DNA from: Draconibacterium sp. | Lineage (GTDB): Bacteria; Bacteroidota; Bacteroidia; Bacteroidales; Prolixibacteraceae | Direction of reading: 5' to 3' | Assembly (NCBI GenBank): GCA_016705335.1 | Contig: JADIYN010000078.1 | Coordinates: forward strand, 62,001 to 126,000 | DNA: 64,000 nt | Part shown: piece after piece, positions 48,787 through 59,249 of the stretch | How the letters are laid out: every line of letters starts with the position of its first letter | Position numbering within the stretch: position 1 is the first letter of the stretch | Program-made: the position numbers and the translations under genes | Notes under the pieces: model-generated | What the model was told of the DNA's origin: nothing | The model's input: only the letters and a program-made list of their open reading frames with translations | Database searches by the model: none

Positions 48787-51700
48787 ATGTTTATTTTAAT
48801 TAAGAAAACGACCCCTTCTCAAAATCGTGGTAAGTTATTTTTTTCAACTAGTAGTATTTTTTTAACAAAAAACTTTTTCAGTTTTTGTTAGCTTCAATGA
48901 TGGTTTTTTTAACCTATTCATTGAATGCAACCAACTACTATGTTAGTTCATCGGGCAACGATTCCAATAACGGTACCAGTGAAGCTGCTCCATGGAAGAC
49001 ACTTGCAAAAGTGAACAGTTTTACACCGAAACCAGGCGATCAAATTCTTTTTAAAAGAGGTGATGAATGGTCTGGCAGTATTACTGTTAACGCCTCGGGT
49101 ACTTCAAGCAGCCAGATTATTTATGGTGCTTATGGAACAGGAGATGAACCAAAAATATACGGTTCAGAGAAAATAACAGGTTGGACAAAACATTCTGGAA
49201 ATATTTACAAAGCTACATTTAACACATCTATCAACCAGTTGTTTTTAAATGATTCGAGAATGAAGGCTGCAAGACATCCAAACACTGGGTATCTTTCAAC
49301 CACAACAATAAACTCAACATCTTCGTTTACCTGCGATGCATTAAACAGCTCAATTAATTATATTGGAGCGACGTGGGTTGGCAGAACAGTTGCTTACGCA
49401 ACAGTTACTCTTAAAGTTGTTTCGTCAAGTGGAAAAACGTTAACTCTTTCAGAAGCACCATATGCAAATTTAAATACAAACGAGGGGTTTATACTAGTCA
49501 ATAAACTTGAATTCCTTGACTCAGCTGGCGAATGGTATTATGATAATACGTCAAAAACAGTTTATTTCTGGACTCCCAATGGTGATACACCATCCAATTA
49601 TACAGTAAGTGGTTCCACCAATGATAATGGTATTGTAATTTCAGGTAAAAATTATGTTACAATCAAGGATTTGGAAATTTTAAACCATAAAAAATACGGA
49701 ATTACTTTATCTGGAAATTATATAACTATTGATAACAATGTAGTTTCTAACCCTGATGCAAGAGGAATTGATGTCGCACTTGGTTCATACTGTAACATAT
49801 CAAACAACACAGTTTCGGGAGCAAATCATAGTGGAATATTTACTTATTCAAGTAATTGCAATATAACAGATAATCAAGTAAATGATATGTTTTATTTAAA
49901 ATATAGGTATTTCCGGAGGTGGTTCATGGTATATGGGCTCAGGAATAAGTGTTGAGGGAAATGATAATATAATAAAATACAATAGAACATTAAACACAGG
50001 ATACAACGGTATTTGTTTTTATAAAAGAAATATTATTGAGTATAACTATGTCAAAAATGCCCTTTTAACGAAAGATGATGGCGGCGGTATTTATACGGCT
50101 GCTGCAGGCACTTACCCAAATGCACCAACTGCTGGATCGATAATTAGGAATAATATTGTGGATGGAGTTTTTGGAACACTTGAAGGATGGGACAAGTGGC
50201 TTTACAGAGGCGGACATGGAATTTTTCTTGATGAAAACTCAGGGAAAGTTACTATTGAAAATAATACGGTGGTAAATGGTTCACATTCATGTATTTTTAT
50301 TCGTACAAGTTTTGACGAAACAGTCAGGAACAATACCTTAATGAGTGCAAGAAGAGTTTTTCTTGTTGGCACAGACTATGGTGGTTCAAAATTTACAAAC
50401 AATATTGTATGTGCACTAAACAGGGATATCGACAACAAAGACATCCAATGGTTGGTAAGCAATTATAAAGGACCCGACATATTATTTAACTATAACACTT
50501 ATATTGACCACTATAACAGCACAAACGTATTCAGAATAGATGAAGTTACCAATTATAGTTTTGAAGGCTGGAAAGCTGCAACTGGGCAGGATGCAAATTC
50601 AACTATAGATATCACAAAATTTGTAAATGGGGAAATTGAAGAGATTTTTTATAACGATACCAAACAAACAAAAACATTCAATCTCGGAAATTCAGTTTAC
50701 AAAGATATATATGGACAACAAGTCCCACAAACATTTGTATTGGCACCATTTACTTCTAAAATACTTATCAAAACTAAAGCAGTAGTAGCTGTTGATAATA
50801 CATTACCAACAATTACCTCGTTTTCAATTCCAACAACTTCTTCAACATTTATTGTCCCTGTAAGCAGCTTTTCAGCAAGCGACAATTATACTATTACCGG
50901 ATATAAAATTACGGAAACTTCAAATATACCAAACGTAAATGATGCCGGTTGGAATTCATTAGCCCCAACCTCATACACCTTTATATCTGAAGGAACAAAA
51001 ACCCTTTATGCATGGGCAAAAGATGCATCAGGAAACGTTTCAAAAAGTGTGAGCGACCAGGTAGTAATTACTTTAATTGACAATAACCCGGGGATTGTTG
51101 GAAACACGGAGGTGTCAACTGCATCATCTATTTCTCCAAATCGAAGAGCCACACCAATAACATTTAATGAAGCAGCTGTCATTGAAAGTATCTCTATTTA
51201 CCATAATGGTGGAACTGGAGGTGCCTTAATGGGTGTGTATGCCAATCAGGGAGGTACACCTTCAACTCAATTGGGATCAACTTCAATAACGGCAGTAAAT
51301 TCTGTTGAAGGCTGGCAGAAAGTTTTATTAAAAAGTCCAGTAGCTGTAAATGCTGGACAAACTGTTTGGCTGTCTTGGGTATTTGAGAACAACCCAGGTA
51401 TTCGATATTCTGTTGGTACACCGAGTAGAGCCCAATCAACTCAAACATGGTCAGCAGGGTTGCCCAGTAGTTTCGGGGTTTCTGAATTTGGTGATTACAT
51501 TTACTCAATCTATTGTACAAGCGTTAAACCTTCGTTAGAAGTTTCAACAACCAGAAAAAAATCAACTTCTTCAGGCTGATACCCAAGGCAATTTAGAAGT
51601 ATTTGCTTCAACAAGCACTACTGATAAGCTGAGAGCGATACCAGTAACTTTTAATGAGGAAGGCGAAATAAACAGCATTTCTATATATCATAATGGGGGT

Positions 51701-53287
51701 AGCGGAAAAATGCTACTTGGTGTATATTCGGACAAGAATAATTCTCCTTCAACACAAATAGGAATTATTCCGACAACATTTATTAATACTTCAGAAGGTT
51801 GGCAAACAGTAAATCTGATCAATCCAGTCCCAGTAAAATCCGGACAAACAGTATGGCTGTCATGGATATTCGAGAACAACCCGGGTATTAGATATTCTGT
51901 AGGTACACCTGGTCGCGCTGAATCTTCAGCAACATGGGCTACTGGTATGCCTTCGATATTTGGAGTTAACAACTTTGATGATTACAATTATTCAATTTAT
52001 TGTTCATATACACCTGGAGTAACTGCGGGACTGGTTGGTAACACTGAAGTATATAATGGCGTATCAACTTCTCCTAATCGCAGAGCAATATCTATTACTT
52101 CGAAAGAATCTGGTACAATTGAAAGTATTTCAATTTATCACGATGGTGGTAATGGAAATATATTAATGGGTGTATATTCGGACAATAATGGAAAACCATC
52201 AAATCAAATTGGAGTTACTGCTTCAACTGTTATTAATTCAATTACAGGTTGGCAAACAGTTGCCTTATCAAGTCCGGTGCCTGTAAATGCCGGCCAAACA
52301 ATTTGGCTTTCATGGGTATTTCAGAATAATCCAGGCATAAGATATGTTATTGGATCACCTGGCAGGGTGCAATCGGATGAAACATGGTCATCAGGAATGC
52401 CTTCTAGTTTTGGCGTTTCTACCAATACTACCTATGAATACTCTGTTTATTGTACAATTAAACCGGGTCTTGCAACAGATTTCTTAGGAAATAATGAAGT
52501 ATTTGATTTAACAACAACTGAAATATTTATGCGAGCAGCCCCACTTACTTTTGATATAGATGGTAAAATAAGCAGTATAAGTATATATCACAATGGAGGT
52601 ACTGGTAACGTATTAATGGGAGTATATTCTGACCAAAATGGTTCTCCTTCATCGCGATTAGGGGTAACTGCATCTACAATGATAAACTCCAATGAAGGTT
52701 GGCAGACGGTTTCTTTATTAAGTCCCGTTTCGGTTAATGCAGGTCAAAAAATTTGGCTGGCATGGGTTTTTCAAGACAATCCGGGAGTGCGTTACACAAT
52801 AGGTAAACCTGGTAGAGCGCAGTCAACTGGAACCTGGTCAGCAGGAATGCCTTCCACATTTGGTAACGTAACTTCTGCTGATTATAATTACTCTATCTAC
52901 TGTACATACACACCAAATAGTGCGATTTTAAAAGGGGCTGAGATACCTGAAGTTGTGGACATAGCCATAGAAGAAACACCCGAAATCTTGGTTGAAAACA
53001 TTTCTGAAAGTATTTCATTAATTGATAATGCTATAGTTCAAAATCAAGAAAATGAATTCAAACTGTATCCTAATCCTGCAAAATCCTATGTAAATGTTGA
53101 TTTTGTATTTATGCCACAAACTCCAACTACAATTGAAATTATTGATGGTTATGGAAGAACTGTTGATAAGAAACTGGCAGAATCTACATCAAATAGAATA
53201 GAGACCAGTCAATTAACCCGTGGTATGTATTTTATTAGAATCACAAATAATCAAAATTCTCAAATCAAAAAGTTGATTATTGAATAA
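48787..53287 (+). CDS. Giant secreted beta-helix protein 1 with four ~140-residue modules and T9SS sorting domain (frame breaks)
   Basis: The ATG at 48787 gives MFILIKKTTPSQNRG, and after adding one T to the run at 48882-48886 it joins SFLLASMMVFLTYSLNATNYYV, mirroring the paralogue at 59250. Domains: signal peptide; right-handed parallel beta-helix (to about 50790) opening with NYYVSSSGNDSNNGTSE as in secreted polysaccharide-lyase-like proteins; an Ig-like module (50800-51080); four copies of a roughly 140-residue module (51095-52915); and a C-terminal T9SS sorting domain (KLYPNPAKSYVNV, RGMYFIRI, KKLIIE). Breaks also occur near 49905 and 51560. About 1500 residues, exported and probably surface-attached. 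A glycan ligand or substrate is inferred. Confidence 0.85.
51095..52915 (+). repeat. Four tandem copies of an unassigned ~140-residue module
   Basis: Copies begin near 51095, 51590, 52025 and 52480. Each shows in order: SISIYHNGG, LMGVYSD, PS-x-x-LG, GWQTV, GQ-x-VWLSWVF, NNPGIRY, RAQS-x-x-TWSAGMPS-x-FG and YSIYCTY. The pattern predicts a beta-sandwich. One further copy is in the third paralogue at about 61555-61990; none is in the second. I cannot assign it to a named family. Confidence 0.75.
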
Positions 53288-53317
53288 GTTAAAACAAAGT
53301 TCTTAAAATTTTAAAAG

Positions 53318-53353
53318 AACCCTTTTTACTGTTGAAGTGAAAAGGTTTTTTTT
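53318..53353 (+). terminator. Terminator after beta-helix gene 1
   Basis: Arm 53318-53329 (AACCCTTTTTAC) pairs with 53337-53347 (GTGAAAAGGTT), with one bulged C and a G-T pair, followed by a T run to 53353. It starts 31 nt after the stop. Confidence 0.6.
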
Positions 53354-53394
53354 ATATAATAAATAAACCTATCTGAAAATCGTATAATTTTCTC

Positions 53395-53423
53395 TTTGAA
53401 ATAGTTGATTTATTGAATCTTTG
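53395..53423 (+). promoter_or_regulatory. Putative promoter for beta-helix gene 2
   Basis: TTTG (53395-53398), a 17-nt spacer and AATCTTTG (53416-53423), one mismatch to TAnnTTTG. The leader would be about 100 nt. With the preceding terminator this suggests separate transcription of each paralogue. Confidence 0.45.
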
Positions 53424-53529
53424 CGAATTAATTTTAATACATATTTATAAACTTATTTAATTTTAAACCGTTTACTTTATTACAAACAAAAGTCTATATA
53501 ATACTGTAAAATTTTTAAAGAATACAACG

Positions 53530-56500
53530 TTGAGTATATTACATATAAAACAATATTTATTAAAGTGCCTGATTGTTATCACTTTCATTTTACTCACTTT
53601 TGTAGTAAATGGAACAAATTACTATGTGAGTTCCTCGTCAGGAAATGATTTGAATCCCGGAACAAGTGAAGATCTTGCATGGAAAAGTATTGAAAGGGTT
53701 AATAACTTTTACAAACTATATCCGGGCGATCAGGTTTTATTTAAAAGAGGTGACGAATGGACAGGTAATTTAAGAGTCAATTTATCAGGAACAAAAGAAA
53801 ATCCAATTACATTTGGGTCCTATGGTATTGGTAATAATCCAAAAATTAATGGTTCGGAAATAATATCAGGTTGGACATTACATTCGGGAAACATTTATAA
53901 AGCAACATTCAACAAAATTATAAATCAATTATTTTTAAACGATTCAAGAATTAATGTTGCAAGATTACCTGACAAAGACTATTTTGATATTACAGTTGTT
54001 AATAGTTCTGCAAGTTTCACAAGTTCAAATTTAGATAATAATATTAATTACAAAGGCGCCAAATGGATAGGGAGAACTTCAACTTACTCTATGGTTACAC
54101 TAAATGTAACTTCTTCTAATGGTAAAACAATAACATTAGCAGAAGCTCCTTATGCTGATTTAAATATAAAAGAAGGATTTTTTTTGGTAGGAAAACTTGA
54201 ATTTCTTGATTCACCCGGAGAATGGTATTACGACTCTGCAACAAAAACAGTTTATGTTTGGACTTTAAATAACGACTCTCCTGAAAATTATGTTGTTAGA
54301 GGTTCGGTATATGATTATGGCGTTGAAATAAAAGAAAAGGAAAATGTTATAATAAAGGATTTCGAATTCCTTCATTATAAAATTGCAGGAATTTCGCTGT
54401 TAAGATCTTCAAATATAATTATTGACGGAAATATAATTTTATCACCAGATTCTTATGGCATTTACGCTGCTTTAGGATCAAATAATACAATAATAAATAA
54501 TACTATAACAGGTGCTAATCATATTGGTATCCAGTTGATTGAATCAAATTCAATTATTTCAGACAATAAAGTAAACGATACTTTTCTATTAAAGAATCTT
54601 GGTTTATCGGGTGCAGGTGAATGGTATATGGGTTCTGGAATTTACGTTGAAGGAGATGACAATTTAATTACATACAATCGGGTTGTTAATAGTGGATACA
54701 ATGGAATTCATTTTAATTACAGGAATATTGTTGAGTATAATTATATATTAAACTCTCTTCTAACTAAAGATGACGGTGGTGCTATTTACACATCATCTTT
54801 CAATTCGTACCCAAATGCAAAAACAGCAGGATCTATCGTACGATACAATGTCATTGATGGTTCTTTGGGGACATTAAATGGTTTTGGTTATTATGGGTTC
54901 AGACAAGGTTTTGGCATTTATCTTGACGAAAATGCTGGCGGAGTTACAATTGAATATAATACAATCAGTAATTGTTCAGCTATTTGTATTGGATTGCATA
55001 AAAGTTTCGATGCAACAATAATGAATAATACTTTAATAAATGCTAAAACTCTGTTTAATGTGAACAGCGACCTTGGAGGAAGTAAATTTACAAACAACAT
55101 ATTATACGCATTAAACAGAAATATTGACAATGATGGAGTTCAGCTATTGGTAGGCAAATATAAGGGAAATGTAAAACTCGACAGCAACCTGTATATTAAT
55201 CATTACAACAACACAAACATTTTCAAACTTGATGAAAATTCCAACTTAAATTTCACAAATTGGAAAGTAGTTGCCAATCAGGATGTAAATTCAAAATTTG
55301 ATAATTCAAAACTTATAAATGGTTTTACTGAAAAGTTGATTTATAACGACACAAAACTATCAAAAACTTACAATACAGGTAATTCAACCTACTATGACGT
55401 TTATGGAAATAAAATTTCAGGAACTTTCACATTGAAACCATTTACATCAATAATTCTAATCGGTAAAGACTTTGAGAAAATAAACCAAAGTCCTACAATA
55501 TTGGATCAATCTATTAATTTTTCATCTCCTAAAGTTACAAATGATACTATTGGTAAAATTAATGCAAACGATCCTGATTCATTGCAGTTACTTTTTTATA
55601 CAATTATTCAGGGTAATGAAAACGGGTGGTTCAGCATTGATAAATTAACTGGAACTATTTATGCCAAGACAGATATTCAGACTTCAATAGACTTATCCTT
55701 CGACCTATTAATTTCAGTAACCGATAGTACAGTAAATTTTTTGTCAGACACAGCCAAAGTCGTTATAAACATTTCTGGTTATGATACATCGCCTCCAATT
55801 ATTACAACATTCTCGATACTACCACAATACATATCATTAAAAGTACCTGTTACTTCACTTACTGCTACAGATGATGTGGCAGTTTTTGGTTTTATGCTAA
55901 CGGAAACTCCTGAATCACCACAAAGCAATGACAACAATTGGTTAATAATTGCACCAAAAGAATTTACATTTTCGAAAGTTGGCACTTTAATACTTTATGC
56001 ATGGGCTAAAGATTCAACAGGTAATATTTCAGAATCAAAATCTGATACTGTTTATATATCATTACCTGATATGTCTCCTACTTTCTCAGAATATTTATAT
56101 GAAGAAAACACAGGTACATTAATTATCGATTCGAAAGGATATAATAATGGAACCATTTCTGATGAAATAATTAGGAATGAAGGTATAATCGGAAATGTTT
56201 TGAAATTTACTGGTTCAGGTTTTATTGACCTTGGTCAAAGTTTTGGAGAAAATGTAGAAAATGAAATATCATTAAGTACTTGGATTAAACCGGCGGGTAC
56301 AAGTAATGGAGAAAATCAAGGAATTATTTTACATGGTGGACCAAACAATTACTCATTTGCTCTGTATTTAAATTATATTACAAAAAGTATCAGTTTTAAT
56401 ACAACTGGAACAACAAACCCTGTTACTACTATAAATAATATAAATGAATTATGGGACGGAAACTGGCACCATTTATTGGTAACTTATAATGGTCTTGAAA

Positions 56501-58482
56501 AAATTATCTATTTGGACAATGTTGTACTATCAAGAATTAGTACAACTGGAAAAATCGACTCTGGTTGGGGCTATAACTTATTTATTGGTACCGGAACAAG
56601 TGAAATTAACCCTACTCTTTTGTATGAAGGAATGATTGATGAAACCAGAATATACAATTATGCATTGAACAGTGATGAAATACGTGAACTTTATGATTCT
56701 GTAAACAGAATTTACAAAAAAATATCTACAACTGAATTTATTTCAATTTGTGAAGGAGAAGAATACTTTGGATGGACAGAATCCGGACAATATGAACGGG
56801 TTCTTAAACGTAAATTAGATCTGGATTCAGGTGCTGATAGTATCGTTATTACACATTTGTCGGTAAATCAAATTTATCAAAACATTATTGAAGCGACTAT
56901 TTGTGAGGGTGAAAAAATTATTTTGGGCACACAAGAATTAACTTTACCTGGAGAATATACAGAAGTATTTAATACAATAAATGGCTGCGATTCAACTACA
57001 TATATTAAGTTAAATGTAATTCCTAAAATTACAACAATTGAAACTATAAATATTTGCGAGGGGGAAAACTACATTTTGGGCACGCAAACTTTATCTGCAT
57101 CAGGTGAATACTCTGAAGTTTACAAATCTGTTTCCGGATGCGATTCTATTAAAACAATAATTTTAATTGTTAATCCCGGTTACATTATCAATGAAGATAT
57201 CACAATTTCTGTTGATGATAATTATTTTGGCTGGTCAGAAGAAGGAATATATCAACGAATATTAACGACAAAAACAGGTTGTGATAGTATTGTTGTAACA
57301 AATTTAAAAGTTGTACATGCAACTATTCAAAAAATAAACCTTGAAAAAGGTTGGAATATTTTTTCATCGTATATAATTCCTTTGAATGAAGATATTACTA
57401 CTGTATTTGATAAACTTCGAACAGAAGGGCAATTGATTAAAGTGCAAGACGAAAACGAAAACATGTATGAAGAATTAGAAAATCAAATAGGTTGGGTCAA
57501 CAATATTGGGAATTTTCAGAAAACTGAGGGTTATAAAATACGGGTTGAAAATGATTGTGAACTTGAAGTTACCGGAGTAAAAATTAATCTACCATTAAAT
57601 ATTGCACTCCAAAAGGGGTTAAATTTAATTTCTTTCCCTATGGAAAGATCAATAGATGCCATGCAGATTTTTGAACCATTGATTAACTCTGGGATTTTGA
57701 AAAAAGTTCAGGATGAAAGAGGGAATGCAGTTGAAAACTGGGCCAAAATAGGCTGGATAAATGGAATTGGTAGTTTACAAGCCGGTGAAGGATATATTGT
57801 ACAAGTAAACGAAAATGGGATATTAACCATGAATAATATTTCTGAAAAATCAAATCAAAATATTGTGGATATTCCTAAACCTGAGCACTTCAAAGTTAAT
57901 TATGAAGGTAATGGATATGGACATATGAATATAAATGTTATCGATTTTAATAAATCTCTATTGAAAATTGGTGACGAAATTGCAGTTTTTGATAAAAATA
58001 AATGTGTAGGTGCCATTAAATTGAATGAATCTCATTTTAATTCTAATAGAATTAGCTTAGCTGCTTCATCAGCCGAAACTAATATTAACGATGGATTTCA
58101 CAATGGAAATATTATTGATTTCAGAATCTGGAATAAAGAAAAAAATCAGGAAACTAAATTATTACCTGAAGTAATTGATGGCGATCTGATATATAATAAG
58201 CAGGCAAGTGTTTTTATCAGAATAAATGAAGTATCAGATTTTGACAAAAATATTAGTATTTATCCAAATCCGGCCAGTGGATATGTTCAAATAAGATTTT
58301 TAAGTCTTCCTGAATATGGGGCTGAAATTCAATTACTTGATGTTACGGGAAAACAAATTATTAATCGCAAATTACAATCAAATCTTGAAGTAATTAACAT
58401 TGAGAATCTTCCTGTAGGAGTGTACTTTATAAAAACCTCTATTAAAAGCCAAAGTAATACAACCAAACTAATTGTTATTTAA
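53530..58482 (+). CDS. Giant secreted beta-helix protein 2 with cadherin-like, Ig, LamG and Cys-repeat modules and T9SS sorting domain
   Basis: An unbroken 1650-residue protein starting at TTG. Order: signal peptide (1-29, LIVITFILLTFVVNG); beta-helix (about 30-650, opening NYYVSSSSGNDLNPGTSE); a cadherin-like domain (656-755, INANDPDSLQLLFYTI); an Ig-like module (756-850); a LamG/concanavalin-like domain (852-1057, DGNWHHLLVTY, YEGMIDETRIYNYAL); and Cys-pair repeats (1070-1264, ICEGE...GCDS). Then two copies of an 80-90 residue module (from 1271 and 1361, KGWNIFSS / KGLNLISFP) and the T9SS sorting domain (1576-1650, ISIYPNPASGYVQI). It is exported and surface-bound; LamG and beta-helix suggest glycan binding or cleavage. 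Confidence 0.92.
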   Translation: MSILHIKQYLLKCLIVITFILLTFVVNGTNYYVSSSSGNDLNPGTSEDLAWKSIERVNNFYKLYPGDQVLFKRGDEWTGNLRVNLSGTKENPITFGSYGIGNNPKINGSEIISGWTLHSGNIYKATFNKIINQLFLNDSRINVARLPDKDYFDITVVNSSASFTSSNLDNNINYKGAKWIGRTSTYSMVTLNVTSSNGKTITLAEAPYADLNIKEGFFLVGKLEFLDSPGEWYYDSATKTVYVWTLNNDSPENYVVRGSVYDYGVEIKEKENVIIKDFEFLHYKIAGISLLRSSNIIIDGNIILSPDSYGIYAALGSNNTIINNTITGANHIGIQLIESNSIISDNKVNDTFLLKNLGLSGAGEWYMGSGIYVEGDDNLITYNRVVNSGYNGIHFNYRNIVEYNYILNSLLTKDDGGAIYTSSFNSYPNAKTAGSIVRYNVIDGSLGTLNGFGYYGFRQGFGIYLDENAGGVTIEYNTISNCSAICIGLHKSFDATIMNNTLINAKTLFNVNSDLGGSKFTNNILYALNRNIDNDGVQLLVGKYKGNVKLDSNLYINHYNNTNIFKLDENSNLNFTNWKVVANQDVNSKFDNSKLINGFTEKLIYNDTKLSKTYNTGNSTYYDVYGNKISGTFTLKPFTSIILIGKDFEKINQSPTILDQSINFSSPKVTNDTIGKINANDPDSLQLLFYTIIQGNENGWFSIDKLTGTIYAKTDIQTSIDLSFDLLISVTDSTVNFLSDTAKVVINISGYDTSPPIITTFSILPQYISLKVPVTSLTATDDVAVFGFMLTETPESPQSNDNNWLIIAPKEFTFSKVGTLILYAWAKDSTGNISESKSDTVYISLPDMSPTFSEYLYEENTGTLIIDSKGYNNGTISDEIIRNEGIIGNVLKFTGSGFIDLGQSFGENVENEISLSTWIKPAGTSNGENQGIILHGGPNNYSFALYLNYITKSISFNTTGTTNPVTTINNINELWDGNWHHLLVTYNGLEKIIYLDNVVLSRISTTGKIDSGWGYNLFIGTGTSEINPTLLYEGMIDETRIYNYALNSDEIRELYDSVNRIYKKISTTEFISICEGEEYFGWTESGQYERVLKRKLDLDSGADSIVITHLSVNQIYQNIIEATICEGEKIILGTQELTLPGEYTEVFNTINGCDSTTYIKLNVIPKITTIETINICEGENYILGTQTLSASGEYSEVYKSVSGCDSIKTIILIVNPGYIINEDITISVDDNYFGWSEEGIYQRILTTKTGCDSIVVTNLKVVHATIQKINLEKGWNIFSSYIIPLNEDITTVFDKLRTEGQLIKVQDENENMYEELENQIGWVNNIGNFQKTEGYKIRVENDCELEVTGVKINLPLNIALQKGLNLISFPMERSIDAMQIFEPLINSGILKKVQDERGNAVENWAKIGWINGIGSLQAGEGYIVQVNENGILTMNNISEKSNQNIVDIPKPEHFKVNYEGNGYGHMNINVIDFNKSLLKIGDEIAVFDKNKCVGAIKLNESHFNSNRISLAASSAETNINDGFHNGNIIDFRIWNKEKNQETKLLPEVIDGDLIYNKQASVFIRINEVSDFDKNISIYPNPASGYVQIRFLSLPEYGAEIQLLDVTGKQIINRKLQSNLEVINIENLPVGVYFIKTSIKSQSNTTKLIVI

Positions 58483-59249
58483 CTTTTACATTTACAATTG
58501 TTTTTAAACTTTTTATCTCGGCTCTTTTATTTATTTTCTGAATATATCATAAAGTAGTTTCTGTACGAGATACTGAAAAATAAACTAAACTTGAAACATA
58601 CTTTGTTTTCTATTCATTTTCTGAATTTAATAATGAAATAAGCTTGTAATTCTATTTTCAAAATATTATAAATTAAAATCAAATCTTAACTACTGTATTA
58701 CTTTCAGTTTACGCTTTTATGAAATAATATTCGAATAACTAAAATATGATTAATCTATTCAAACTACTCATTTACTGTATCTTAAAAGCGAACAGCAATA
58801 TTTTAAATTGTTAATAAAAAGTTGATAAAATAGAATACATTTTTTTTCTATATTCTAGAATGTTTCTAAATTATTAGAATTTTTGTAAAAATGCTTTTTA
58901 TTATTATTTTTACAGTCACAAACCCATAAATAAAACTGTTATAAGACAGACGCTTTTGGTTCTCTTATTTTTATATATAAAGTAAGGCTCAAAAGTAACT
59001 TATTAGAGAAAAAAAATAATTGAGATTGAAGACTCAATTATGTTGTATGAAAACGACTGGTTTTTACAAACCCATTAGTTGATTTAATTTTCACGAACCA
59101 TATCAACTAAATCAGAAGCCTTTAATTTTCAGTGCAACCAAACTTGTCCTTTCGGATGAAGGGAATATTCTTGTCTTATTTAGTTTGACTTTAGGATTGA
59201 TGAAGAATCATTAAATTAAATTGTTTTTGGACGCTTTAAAATTTATTTT
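58483..59249. other. Gene-free stretch between beta-helix genes 2 and 3
   Basis: 767 nt, very AT-rich. The only structure I see is a 9-bp inverted repeat TTAGTTGAT (59075-59083) / ATCAACTAA (59102-59110). No ORF with homology to the flanking genes and no clear promoter consensus were found. Confidence 0.5.

Noticed and set aside
59075..59110. 9-bp inverted repeat upstream of beta-helix gene 3 as an operator
   Set aside because: Short, AT-rich and about 140 nt from the start with no matching site upstream of the two paralogues.
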